Source: Phragmitibacter sp965284365 (GTDB lineage: Bacteria > Verrucomicrobiota > Verrucomicrobiia > Verrucomicrobiales > Verrucomicrobiaceae). From it: a stretch of 64,000 bases of DNA. The notes under the pieces are model-generated. The model was not told where the DNA came from, did no database searches, and saw nothing but the letters and a program-made list of their open reading frames with translations. The position numbers and the translations under genes are program-made. The stretch's first letter is position 1, and each line of letters starts with the position of its first letter. Below, in pieces: positions 26,155 to 34,458 of this stretch. The stretch covers positions 186,001 through 250,000 of the forward strand of contig OZ260079.1 of the NCBI GenBank assembly GCA_965284365.1, in the 5' to 3' direction.

Positions 26155-26530
26155 AGGTAGGGTGGCTGCGATTTGAGCACGGCACCCCAAGGAATACAAG
26201 GCCCATGTGGCAGAAATTCGGCCTGAATGCCAACTAAGCGAGCACACTTTTGCTCCCAATCTCCCATGCCCAACCCCACGACACCGCACAAGCCGGACGC
26301 CGTAGGAAGAGTTTCTGAACTCGTCCGTCCACACCCCGGGCCCCTTGTCACCCCACCGGCGCTTCCTCCTTCCTCTCCCCCCTCTCGACGCCGCGCGCGC
26401 TCCACTCACTTTTTACACTTGGCAGCACGCCCCCTCTCCGCTAGCACTTGAACCCTTGCTTACAGCGACTCATCGCGCGTTGCGTCTCCAGCCTTAGCAC
26501 CACCACTCACACTCTACCACTACTCTTCCC
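26155..26530. other. Intergenic region with a dispersed hairpin repeat
   Basis: About 376 bases between two divergent genes. It holds repeat copy 2 at 26297-26338 and a pyrimidine-rich stretch (26340-26420). The promoter of the alpha/beta hydrolase should lie near the right end. No gene seen. Confidence 0.5.
26297..26338. repeat. Dispersed 42-bp hairpin repeat, copy 2
   Basis: Same head (ACGCCGTA), palindrome (26305-26326) and C-rich tail as copies 1 and 3. Two base pairs of the stem differ from copy 1 on both sides (A-T to G-C at stem positions 2 and 7), keeping the pairing. Confidence 0.6.
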
Positions 26531-27334
26531 ATGCCCCACATTCAGACCAATGGCATCAGCATGTACTATGACGAACGCGGCTCCGGCGATCCGCTCATCT
26601 GCATCATGGGTGTGACCGCTTCCGGTGGCGTCTGGGAGGCTCATGCAGCGGAATGGTCGAAGCACTTCCGCTGCATCCTGGGTGACAATCGCGGCGTCGG
26701 CCTCACCGACAAACCCGCCGGCCCCTACACCACCGCCATGATGGCCGATGACTACGCCGGACTCATGGATGCTCTCGGTATCAAGAAAGCCCGCGTCGTC
26801 GGCTGCTCTCTCGGCAGCGTCGTCGCCCAGCAGCTTGCCCTTCGCCATCCCGACAAGGTGCAGAGCGCCATCCTTATGTGCTCCTGGGCCCGGCAGGATC
26901 AGTTTGGACTCTACACTTGGCAGCACCTCATGAAGTGCAAGGCCGCCTTCCGTCCTGAGGACTTCATGCACTATGTGCAGATGCTCATCTTCACAAAGCC
27001 ATGGTTCGACAATGACGACTGCTTTGCCAACATGCAGCAAGGCCTGGCCGATGCCGCTACCAATGCCGCGCCCCAACCCGTGCACGCCATGGAAGCCCAG
27101 GCCGCTGCCGCCATGAGCCACAACACGCTCAACGATCTGAAGAACATCAAATGCCCCGTTCTCGTGATCGGCGGCAAGAACGATGCCTTCACCCCGCGCT
27201 GGATGAGTGAAGAAGTCGCCGCTGGCATCCCTGGCTCCGAGCTCCATCTCTACGATAACGCCGGCCATGCCTTCCATTGGGAATGCCTGAACGACTTCAA
27301 TCCTCGCACCACCGAGTGGCTCTTGAAGCACTAG
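26531..27334 (+). CDS. Alpha/beta hydrolase
   Basis: A 267-residue cytoplasmic hydrolase of the alpha/beta-fold family. The opening strand pair (ISMYYDERGSGDPLICIMGV) is followed by GDNRGVGLTD and the nucleophile elbow GCSLGS (Ser93). ALRHPDKVQSAILMC follows, and an acid and His come late (VLVIGGKNDAFTP, NAGHAFHWE). The whole triad is present, so it should be active; the substrate cannot be told from sequence. It is transcribed alone, with a strong intrinsic terminator 33 bases after the stop codon. Confidence 0.85.
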   Translation: MPHIQTNGISMYYDERGSGDPLICIMGVTASGGVWEAHAAEWSKHFRCILGDNRGVGLTDKPAGPYTTAMMADDYAGLMDALGIKKARVVGCSLGSVVAQQLALRHPDKVQSAILMCSWARQDQFGLYTWQHLMKCKAAFRPEDFMHYVQMLIFTKPWFDNDDCFANMQQGLADAATNAAPQPVHAMEAQAAAAMSHNTLNDLKNIKCPVLVIGGKNDAFTPRWMSEEVAAGIPGSELHLYDNAGHAFHWECLNDFNPRTTEWLLKH

Positions 27335-27367
27335 TCGCTCTTTCACTTCGATAGGGCACACCCCACG

Positions 27368-27395
27368 AGCCAGCGCATCACGCGCTGGCTTTTTT
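27368..27395 (+). terminator. Rho-independent terminator of the alpha/beta hydrolase gene
   Basis: A perfect 8-bp stem, AGCCAGCG/CGCTGGCT, with a 7-base loop, followed directly by TTTTT. It is the clearest intrinsic terminator in the window. Confidence 0.9.
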
Positions 27396-27516
27396 GTGCC
27401 ACCTTTCAAGCTCCACAGTCGCCTCCCTCACGGCAACAAATCACCTAACAAATGCAAGCATTCTCCCGATCTCAGGCGAAGTGCGCGCGGGTTGGCTTCG
27501 CAGGCCGCCGCTCAGC

Positions 27517-27536
27517 TGGAGGAGCTTGCTCCGACG
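27517..27536. repeat. REP-like sequence matching the transposase-flanking repeats
   Basis: Twenty bases (containing the palindrome GGAGCTTGCTCC) are identical to 55480-55499, inside the right flank of the REP-associated transposase element. A GCCGCCGCT block precedes it in both places. Confidence 0.6.
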
Positions 27537-27686
27537 CGGCCGGATCACCCCGGACACCGTCATACCCAACCCAACATTCGCATACACTTCACCACCCAAC
27601 CACGCCGTCTCTCCCAAAACTCTCTTCTCGCCTTCTCCGCGCCCCACAAACAAACGCATCACCATCAAATACCAACAGCGCCCAAC

Positions 27687-27727
27687 ACGCCGTAGAACGA
27701 ATTTCCAAGTTCGTTCGGCCAGCCCCC
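27687..27727. repeat. Dispersed 42-bp hairpin repeat, copy 3
   Basis: Head ACGCCGTA, palindrome at 27695-27716 with one T-G wobble, apex CC, and a C-rich tail. It is closest to copy 1. Confidence 0.6.
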
Positions 27728-28008
27728 AGAACCAAATCCCCCTTTCCCTATCCCAGCCTGCCGCCCAACCCTCTCAAGCCCTCTACTTCCGCCAGCAACT
27801 CCCCACCACTACGCGACAAACCAAATCCCAACCACAACCGCCCGTCGTAGCCACCCCCCGCATCCCATCCATCTCTCCCCATTCCCCAAAAAAACACGCA
27901 TCACCCCACTTGAACCTTTTTGCCGCATCATCTATCAGGGCGGGTCGGCACCCCCGTGCGAAAACGCACTCCTTCATCATCATCCGCTCCACTCCCCATT
28001 CCCAACTC

Positions 28009-28377
28009 ATGGAATCCACCGCTGCCACCACCAAGTTCGCCTGCCTCACCCTAACTGCCAAGCTCCTCGCCTTATCTCTCCTTCTTTTACTCGTCAGTCT
28101 CGCCTCGTCCTTACAGGCCGCTGACCAGCCCAAGATGCGCGACGCTATTGAGCTTTTGGAGTCCGCTAAATATTCGAAAACTCCATTGGCAGCCTTGGAG
28201 TCCGCCCATAGAAAATTGGACAACGGCCGCCCCAACAAAAAAGGGGAACGCCTGGAAGCGATGGAGTACGTGAACGAAGCCATCGAGTTCGCTAAGCAGA
28301 ACAACCACTCCCGCATGCGGGACAAAATCGATAACGCCATCAGCCACATCAACAAGGGTATCGATAAGGCGAAGTAG
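28009..28377 (+). CDS. Small secreted helical protein
   Basis: A 122-residue protein with a signal peptide (LLALSLLLLLVSLASSLQAA) and a mature part of about 84 residues made of amphipathic helices rich in Lys, Glu and Ala (MRDAIELLESAKYSKTPLAA, then LEAMEYVNEAIEFAKQNNHS). No enzyme motif; family not recognised. The ATG at 28009 is chosen because the signal peptide follows. The next gene begins 92 bases downstream and may be co-transcribed. Confidence 0.6.
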   Translation: MESTAATTKFACLTLTAKLLALSLLLLLVSLASSLQAADQPKMRDAIELLESAKYSKTPLAALESAHRKLDNGRPNKKGERLEAMEYVNEAIEFAKQNNHSRMRDKIDNAISHINKGIDKAK

Positions 28378-28469
28378 CAGTGTGTCCCTCCCCCGGTCGC
28401 CTCATCGGGCGACCATTTCCTAACCACCTCTGGGCGTCATTGCCGGACCATCTTTGCTTCTTCTTCTCA

Positions 28470-29705
28470 ATGCCCCTCACTCGTTGCGTCATCCATACGA
28501 TCCAGACCTGCGCACTTTGGCTCTTCTTGATCATCCCCATTGCTGTTCACTCCCAGAGCACCAATCCCACCTCGCTCACCCAAGCCCTCACGAGCGACTT
28601 CCTCTGGACCTGGCAAAGCCCCACTGCCAACACTCGCATCATCTTCAATAACGACAGCACTGTCATCACCCAGGACGGCAACCTCTGGAAATGGCAAGCC
28701 ATCGGCGAGCGCGCCGTTCGCATCACGTTCGATCCGGCCAATACGGTCGACCTCTTCTTTGACAGCGCTTTCACCCAATTCCGCGATGGCAAGGATGACA
28801 AGTTCCGCGGCGGCCGCATCCTCCCTGCGGATTCCGGCAGCCCGACCATGACCAAGGCTCCTGACCCATTCGCGGCCATCTCCACCACCCAACCCACCGC
28901 AGCGCCGGTTTCCACGCCTGTCATCAAACCCACGTCCCCGCCTATAGCATCATCACCATCGCCGCCCGCCGCAACGGCTCCCGTCAAGACGCCTCCCGAT
29001 CCGAACAAGATGACGCTCGGCCGCGACTGGTTGCCCTACAGCATTCATGCACGCAAGGTCTTGTTGGACAGCATCGAATTCTACTGCCGCGCTGCCGTAA
29101 ACGGCGCCAGCGCCGGGCAGGAAACCGTCCCCACCACCATCTGGGGTCCTGTGAAATGGCTCATGCCGCTGGATCAGGCGCTCAAGGGCCTGCCCGCCGG
29201 TACCCGGAAACAACGCGAGTTCCGCATGGCCAATCTGGCCTTCCCGCAAAATTCCTTCACCGTCACCATCATGGCCCTGGCTGGACAGGAGCTCAATGAT
29301 CGCGGCGACAAGTTTAACCAGATCACCTACATCAGCGATTACAACCTCCGCGTTATCGCCGTCCAGCTCGTCCACACGAAACCCGCCTACGTCACCTGGA
29401 AAGCCCCTGGTCCCGACGGCATCCGCAATCCGTACTACAACTTCATCGAAGACCGATGGAACGCCAGCACCACCAACTGCGTCCCCTACCAGATCTCCAA
29501 AGCAGACAAAGGCGTCACCCTTATCAAAACCGCCTTCTTCGATGCCCCCGTCCTCCCCCGCGGCCCCTTCCCCAACTCCCCCTACAACGGCCACGTCTGG
29601 TTCCAGTTCGGCCGCTACCTCGAGAACGTCCACTGGTATCTGCCCGCGCCCCTCGCAGGCAAGCTGCTGGAAGTCGTGGATGAACTGCGGAAGCGTGGGA
29701 TGTGA
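28470..29705 (+). CDS. Exported protein of unknown function with Pro/Thr-rich linker
   Basis: A 411-residue exported protein. The signal peptide (TCALWLFLIIPIAVHSQS) is followed by a small beta domain (FLWTWQSPTANTRIIFNNDS, then DGNLWKWQAIGERAVRITF) that reads like an MliC/lipocalin-type sheet. A Pro/Thr/Ser-rich linker (about 120-190) leads to a C-terminal domain of about 220 residues (WFQFGRYLENVHWYLPAP near the end). No catalytic motif recognised. Confidence 0.6.
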   Translation: MPLTRCVIHTIQTCALWLFLIIPIAVHSQSTNPTSLTQALTSDFLWTWQSPTANTRIIFNNDSTVITQDGNLWKWQAIGERAVRITFDPANTVDLFFDSAFTQFRDGKDDKFRGGRILPADSGSPTMTKAPDPFAAISTTQPTAAPVSTPVIKPTSPPIASSPSPPAATAPVKTPPDPNKMTLGRDWLPYSIHARKVLLDSIEFYCRAAVNGASAGQETVPTTIWGPVKWLMPLDQALKGLPAGTRKQREFRMANLAFPQNSFTVTIMALAGQELNDRGDKFNQITYISDYNLRVIAVQLVHTKPAYVTWKAPGPDGIRNPYYNFIEDRWNASTTNCVPYQISKADKGVTLIKTAFFDAPVLPRGPFPNSPYNGHVWFQFGRYLENVHWYLPAPLAGKLLEVVDELRKRGM

Positions 29706-29742
29706 GTTGCGAACCGAAGAGGAAGCAATTTCATTATTGATT

Positions 29743-29763
29743 GTATATACGTTTCGTATATAC
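29743..29763 (+). promoter_or_regulatory. VapB operator: two GTATATAC palindromes
   Basis: Two copies of the palindrome GTATATAC are separated by GTTTC and start 13 bases apart, ending 8 bases before the vapB start codon. TATAC-type elements are known operators of VapB antitoxins with AbrB-like domains. The site also overlaps the likely -10 region and ribosome-binding area. Confidence 0.7.
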
Positions 29764-29771
29764 TAAACGCT

Positions 29772-29990
29772 ATGGAAACCACCGTATTCAAATCGGGTAA
29801 TTCTCTGGCTGTACGCTTGCCGAAGGGCTACGAACTTCCGCAGGGTAAAGTTTCCTTGCGTAAAGAAGGTCATAAGATCATCATTGAAAAGTTGGTCGAC
29901 GAGTGGCCGGAAAACTTCTTTGAAGATATCAGGATTGAGCGAGCAGATTTCGGGCGAGAGGAATTGACCTACGTTGAGAAGCGGCTGTGA
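29772..29990 (+). CDS. vapB: VapB antitoxin (SpoVT/AbrB fold)
   Basis: A 72-residue antitoxin. The N-terminal swapped-hairpin AbrB domain is clear (TTVFKSGNSLAVRLPKGYEL, then VSLRKEGHKIIIEKL), and the C-terminal part (PENFFEDIRIERADFG) would wrap and inhibit the VapC toxin. The stop overlaps the GTG start of vapC by 4 bases. The paired palindromes just upstream are the probable binding site for autoregulation by the VapBC complex. Confidence 0.9.
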   Translation: METTVFKSGNSLAVRLPKGYELPQGKVSLRKEGHKIIIEKLVDEWPENFFEDIRIERADFGREELTYVEKRL

Positions 29991-30397
29991 GTAAGCAGTT
30001 TCTATTAGACAGCAATGTCTGCATCGACGTCCTGCGCGGAAATGCTCGCGTGATCGAACGCATGAGGCAGCACATGCCGCATGAACTCGCCTTGTCCACC
30101 ATCACCGCCTTTGAGCTCAACCAGGGAGCTGAGCGTGCTGGCAGTCCCACGCGCCAAAAGCAGGAACATGCCAAGGTAGCACTCCTCCTGTCGCAATTGG
30201 AAGTGCTGCCATTTGAATCGGAACAAGCGAAGACAGCTGCAATCATCAACACCAGATTGCTGAACAAGGGCACGCCCATCAGCATTGCCGACGTGTTGAT
30301 TGCCTCAGCAGCAATGACACTCGGTCTACCGCTCGTCACCAACAACAAGCGGGACTTTGCCCGCATCGCGGGCCTCCAAATCGTCGATTGGAGATAA
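29987..30397 (+). CDS. vapC: VapC toxin, PIN-domain ribonuclease
   Basis: A 136-residue PIN-domain toxin. The four acidic metal-binding positions are visible: Asp in FLLDSNVCIDVLRG, Glu in AFELNQGAERAG, Asp in SIADVLIASAAM and Asp in TNNKRDFARI. The site looks complete, so it should be active against RNA, typically tRNA in this family. GTG start overlapping the vapB stop (GTGA). The last residues (LQIVDWR) are typical of VapC. Confidence 0.9.
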   Translation: MSKQFLLDSNVCIDVLRGNARVIERMRQHMPHELALSTITAFELNQGAERAGSPTRQKQEHAKVALLLSQLEVLPFESEQAKTAAIINTRLLNKGTPISIADVLIASAAMTLGLPLVTNNKRDFARIAGLQIVDWR

Positions 30398-30417
30398 ACG
30401 ATTCACCAAATTCTTTG

Positions 30418-30446
30418 CCAAAAACTGTCGCTTACGTTTGAGCGAC
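30418..30446 (-). terminator. Rho-independent terminator of the DUF1552 gene
   Basis: On the minus strand a 6-bp stem GTCGCT/AGCGAC with an 8-base loop is followed by AGTTTTT. It lies 12 bases after the stop of the DUF1552 gene. The plus-strand vapC also ends just before it. Confidence 0.65.
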
Positions 30447-30457
30447 TACGCCCGCCT

Positions 30458-31762
30458 TCACACCACTTCCCCCAGCATCCCAGAACTACTCCCAAACCTA
30501 TCAGCCTCCACGCCCATCTGCTGAAGCAGCGTTACAAACAGATTGCACAGCGGCGCATTATCGTCCGCGGCGAACGCGTGATGCGCTCCATGCTTCAAGC
30601 CGCCTCCCGCCAGGATGATCGGCAGATTCGTGTTATCATGCTTGTTGGCATCGCCCATGTTGCTGCCGAACAGCACCATCGTCCGATCCAGCAACCGCTC
30701 AGAATCTTCACGCTTCGACGCCAGATTTTGAATCAGTTTGTTCAGGATCACCATCTGCTGCCGATCCGCATCAGCTAGCTGACGCACCTTGTCAGGTGCC
30801 TGCCCGTGGTGGCTTAGACCGTGATACCCCTCCGTGGTATTTTCACCTCCATGGATCTGGAACGAAGGCGTTGCGAAGGCATCCACCATCAGCGTCACGA
30901 TCCGCGTGGAATCCGATTCAAACGCTAGTTGCGCCATGGCAAGCATCAGCTCCAGTTTGTCAAAGATCAGCTTCTTATCCTGTATGTCCCGCGGCTCACT
31001 CAAGGCCGTGCTGGGCTTGGGCTTCAACTCCCACTCTCTCGCTGTGACCAGCCTCTCCTCCACTTCACGTACGGAAGTCAGATACTGATCCAACCGCGCC
31101 CGGTCTTCACTGCCGAGTCCTTTGTCCAAACTCTTCATGTGATCGGTCAGCGTATCCAGGATGCTCCCCCGTTCATCCAGCCGGTTGAGCTGTGCCTTCA
31201 CCGCTTCCGGATCACCCTGCACAAACATCCGCCGGAACAACGCCGTGGCGCTATCCTCCGCGGGCAGCAGCACTCCATCACGTGTCCACGATAGACTTCG
31301 GTTCGCCTTGTCGATATTCACTCCCAGGTTCAGCGTGGGAAACCTCGTCAGTTGCCCCAGCTTCTCGATCGCATATTGATCGAGCGAGATCTGATTGCGA
31401 AACCCGCTCTTCGTCGGCCCACGCGCCGCAGTGAGAAAACAGTTCTCCGCGCTGTGTCCTCCGTTCACATCAGGATGCGAAAGCCCACTGAAAATGCTGA
31501 ACTCATTCCGCACGGGCGCCAACGGCTCCAGCGTGGCCGAAAGTTCGTAATCGCGTCCCGTGCCTTTTGGGAAGAACGGCTTCGGCAGAAAGCCCAGATT
31601 ATTGGAAATCAGCAGCAATCGGCGCGGCGCCTTCACCTGAGCCGCGCGGCCAAACACCGGCGTCATCGCTTCCAGCAAAGGCAGCGCGAGCATGACTCCG
31701 GCACCACGCAGAAATCGACGGCGTGAGAACGGCTTGGCAATGTAGGGGGCGTTCACATTCAT
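30458..31762 (-). CDS. DUF1552 secreted protein (Tat signal)
   Basis: A 434-residue protein. It starts with a twin-arginine-type leader (SRRRFLRGAGVMLALPLLEA), so it is exported folded. The body fits DUF1552, the family always found beside cytochrome-C-like DUF1592/DUF1588 proteins in Planctomycetes and Verrucomicrobia: GLSHPDVNGGHSAENCFLTA, then YHGLSHHGQAPDKV and VLFGSNMGDANKHDN, near the end VTLLQQMGVEADRFG. Related sulfatase-like folds suggest hydrolysis, but no function is proven. Its start overlaps the stop of the upstream PSD1 gene by 4 bases (ATGA). Confidence 0.9.
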   Translation of the reverse strand: MNVNAPYIAKPFSRRRFLRGAGVMLALPLLEAMTPVFGRAAQVKAPRRLLLISNNLGFLPKPFFPKGTGRDYELSATLEPLAPVRNEFSIFSGLSHPDVNGGHSAENCFLTAARGPTKSGFRNQISLDQYAIEKLGQLTRFPTLNLGVNIDKANRSLSWTRDGVLLPAEDSATALFRRMFVQGDPEAVKAQLNRLDERGSILDTLTDHMKSLDKGLGSEDRARLDQYLTSVREVEERLVTAREWELKPKPSTALSEPRDIQDKKLIFDKLELMLAMAQLAFESDSTRIVTLMVDAFATPSFQIHGGENTTEGYHGLSHHGQAPDKVRQLADADRQQMVILNKLIQNLASKREDSERLLDRTMVLFGSNMGDANKHDNTNLPIILAGGGLKHGAHHAFAADDNAPLCNLFVTLLQQMGVEADRFGSSSGMLGEVV

Positions 31763-34281
31763 GGTGTGGCGGTTGACTGCTCAGATAAGTTAGCTTTACC
31801 GAGGAAGATGCAGCTTTGCACCAGCGCAAGCATCAAATCCTGCACGCGATAGCCATCCTTGGCACAGGCATCGAGCAGCGTCTCGATTTCCCGGCGGTCC
31901 GAAAATCGCACAGGCGTCCCCGTGGCATAAATCGTAAACTGCTGCAGCAGATTCCGCGCTAGCTGGCGACTGTCGGAAGCCAGGATCGCCTTCAGTGCTT
32001 TCACATCTTTAAATTCGGGACCGTCCAACAGCTTCGCGCCCGAATCCACCGGCGCCGCCAGCGTGTAGCTGTAATCATGACCCGCACGATCAATTCCACT
32101 GACACGATCGCCTTCCTCCACACCCCGATACCGTTCACGCCAGCCACCGAGTACATCGAAGTTTTCCAAAGCAAATCCCACCGGATCGAACCTGGCATGA
32201 CATCCCGCACAGGACTTCGACTTCGTATGAAGCTGCAGCAGATCGCGAATCGACTTTGCCCCTCGGATGTCCGGCTCCACCGCTGACACACTCGCGGGCG
32301 GCGGCGGAATCGACTTGCCCATCAGACGTTCCGTCACCCATGCACCCCGCACCACGGGCGAGGTGGACGTGCCATTGGAACTGACTTTCAGCACCGCCGC
32401 CTGCGTCAGCAAACCGCCATAAGGACTGCCCTCCGGTACCGCCACCTTCCGCAACTGTGATCCACTCAAATGTGGAAGCCGGTAGTGCTGGGCCAGCCGG
32501 TCATTCGCAAACACGAAGTCCGATTTCACCAACACGCTGGCCGGCAGATTCTCCACCACCATTGCCGTGAAGAACGCGCGCGTTTCCCGCTCCATGCTCT
32601 CCACCAGATACTCATCAAAGCGATACTCTGGAAACAAACGAATGTCCGGATCATCCCGCCGGATATGCCGCAGCCCCAGCCAGTAGTCGGTGAAGCTCTT
32701 CACGAAGCGCTCAAATCCTTCGCCTGTAGTCAGCCTCTTTGTCTCTTCCTGCAAGATACGCGCATCTCGCAAACGCCCCTTCTCAGCCAACTCCAGCAGC
32801 CGATCATCAGGCCGGGAGTTCGTCAGGAAATGAGACAACCGTGAAGCTATAGCAAAGTCATCCCCCGCACTCCCTGGCTCACGCAGATAAATGAAATCGC
32901 CAGAGACCAGAAACGCCTTATAGCCCGCCAACAAAGCTTCGCGGAATGACGCCCCTTTGCTCAGTCGCTGCTGAATCAAGGCGTCGAATCTCTCCAGATC
33001 CTTCTCCGCTACCGGCTCTCGCGCGGCCAGCTTCACAAACCGGCGCAGCAATCGATTCGCATCAGCCTCCGCATTCACCGGCTTCACCTCAATACCCAGA
33101 TCATCAAATAACACCCGATGCGAAGCTGGCGGCCACTCCGGCGGCGGCAGAGGGCCCTCTACCTCGATCCATTGCACCGCCACTCCGGGCTGCCCGCCTT
33201 CCGGGAAGGGCGGATAGCGATAGGTCGGCGCAGAGCCATTCGGGTTTTGCGCCAGCGGCATCGGCAGACCCAGCAGACTATATTCAAAAGACTCGCCCTC
33301 GCGCAGGCGGATTGTCGTTTCATGCACCTGCACCTGCGGTTGAATGTCCATAGTGCCGCCCTCAGCCCGCACTTCATTGATGATATCCGCGCCCGCTGGC
33401 TTCCGTGTGCGGAAGGTCATCGGCACCGGCTCCTTGGCAGGCTTCAGCACATAGCCTTCCTGCTGCAGCACCGCCCGCGCTGAGAACCTCAGTTTGTAAT
33501 GCCCACCCCGCTCCGCGATAAACCCCTTCGGCGTGCCGATATACGGCCAACTCGCCGAGCGGAACAGCGCCATTTCCACACTTTCATCCTTCGCCGCCTC
33601 CTTGGACTTCGCTTCGCCCTTCCCCCAGTCGATGAACTTGTTGTCCCGTGCGAAGAACATCGACTCCCGATTCCCAAACGTGCCAGTGCCCGGGAACAAA
33701 TCCGTCCCCACGATGCGCCATTTCTTCACCGGCGGTGGCGCAACCTCAGTCACCATCGCCGCCCGCAGCGCTGCTTCCGCCGCATCCAGATACGCCGCCA
33801 GCTGCACGCGGGACATATCCAACATCAACGTTGTTTTGTTGAAGTGGTGGCCTTCGCGGTCCTCGGGGAGGATGTCGCGGATATCCAAATCTGGCAGGTG
33901 GAGCACGTCACGGAGGTTCTGCTCGTATTCGTCACGGTTTAGGCGGCGCATGGGGCCGCGACCGTGGGCGAGGATGTCAGCGGCGTCGGCTTCGTAGAGA
34001 GTTTTGCTGAGGACTTTGACCAGGGCGGCACGGTCCGGGGCGGTCAGGTCTTCTTTATCGGGCGGCATTTCGCCTTTCTCGACGCGGTCGAAGATCCGCA
34101 CCCAGCGTTCGCGGGTAGTGCGGTCGGAGAGGTCGTACGAGAGGGTGGAGAGATCAAGGCCGCCCTTCTTCATCTCCGTGTCATGGCATTCCAGGCAGCT
34201 CTGCTGGATCTGCGTGGGCATCTCCCCTGCCATTGAAGAGGGCAGGATGGCGAATGCGAGCAGGGAGAGAATCAGGCGCAT
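31759..34281 (-). CDS. Planctomycete-type cytochrome-C-like protein (DUF1587/1592/1588/1585)
   Basis: An 840-residue exported protein. The signal peptide MRLILSLLAFAILPSSMAG is followed at once by a heme-binding CLECH motif (Cys29-His33) of the PSCyt1 domain. A DUF1587-like block follows (RGPMRRLNRDEYEQNLRDVL). DUF1595/1592 segments occupy the middle (FLVSGDFIYLREPGSAGDDF, SRLSHFLTNSRPDDRLLELA). DUF1588 contains a second CAGCH motif (SKSCAGCHARFDPVGFALEN), and DUF1585 lies at the end. It forms the standard pair with the DUF1552 gene, overlapping by 4 bases. Believed to act in breakdown of complex polysaccharides or in periplasmic redox work; unproven. Confidence 0.9.
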   Translation of the reverse strand: MRLILSLLAFAILPSSMAGEMPTQIQQSCLECHDTEMKKGGLDLSTLSYDLSDRTTRERWVRIFDRVEKGEMPPDKEDLTAPDRAALVKVLSKTLYEADAADILAHGRGPMRRLNRDEYEQNLRDVLHLPDLDIRDILPEDREGHHFNKTTLMLDMSRVQLAAYLDAAEAALRAAMVTEVAPPPVKKWRIVGTDLFPGTGTFGNRESMFFARDNKFIDWGKGEAKSKEAAKDESVEMALFRSASWPYIGTPKGFIAERGGHYKLRFSARAVLQQEGYVLKPAKEPVPMTFRTRKPAGADIINEVRAEGGTMDIQPQVQVHETTIRLREGESFEYSLLGLPMPLAQNPNGSAPTYRYPPFPEGGQPGVAVQWIEVEGPLPPPEWPPASHRVLFDDLGIEVKPVNAEADANRLLRRFVKLAAREPVAEKDLERFDALIQQRLSKGASFREALLAGYKAFLVSGDFIYLREPGSAGDDFAIASRLSHFLTNSRPDDRLLELAEKGRLRDARILQEETKRLTTGEGFERFVKSFTDYWLGLRHIRRDDPDIRLFPEYRFDEYLVESMERETRAFFTAMVVENLPASVLVKSDFVFANDRLAQHYRLPHLSGSQLRKVAVPEGSPYGGLLTQAAVLKVSSNGTSTSPVVRGAWVTERLMGKSIPPPPASVSAVEPDIRGAKSIRDLLQLHTKSKSCAGCHARFDPVGFALENFDVLGGWRERYRGVEEGDRVSGIDRAGHDYSYTLAAPVDSGAKLLDGPEFKDVKALKAILASDSRQLARNLLQQFTIYATGTPVRFSDRREIETLLDACAKDGYRVQDLMLALVQSCIFLGKANLSEQSTATP

Positions 34282-34458
34282 GAATAGGCTAAATGGCAGT
34301 CAGACACCTACGGCTCCTGGCGGCCGATCTTGCCCCGCCTGACTGTTCACAACCCACGAAGACCTATCTAAAATCCACATTTTTGCCGTGTTTGTCGATT
34401 AACGGTGGCATCGTAAAAATACGGTTAAATGACGACTTTTGTCTCAGGAATCGAGGGC

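Larger units (their letters stand above)
27396..28008. other. Intergenic region with two repeat types
   Basis: About 613 bases without a credible gene. A long open frame crosses it only because it is rich in C and poor in stops; its translation is Pro/Ser/Thr/Arg-rich with no family character. It contains a REP-like sequence at 27517-27536 and hairpin repeat copy 3 at 27687-27727. Confidence 0.5.

Noticed and set aside
27394..28008. Plus-strand open frame running into the small secreted protein gene
   Set aside because: The translation is Pro/Ser/Arg-rich noise over repeat-bearing non-coding DNA; the signal peptide begins only at 28009.
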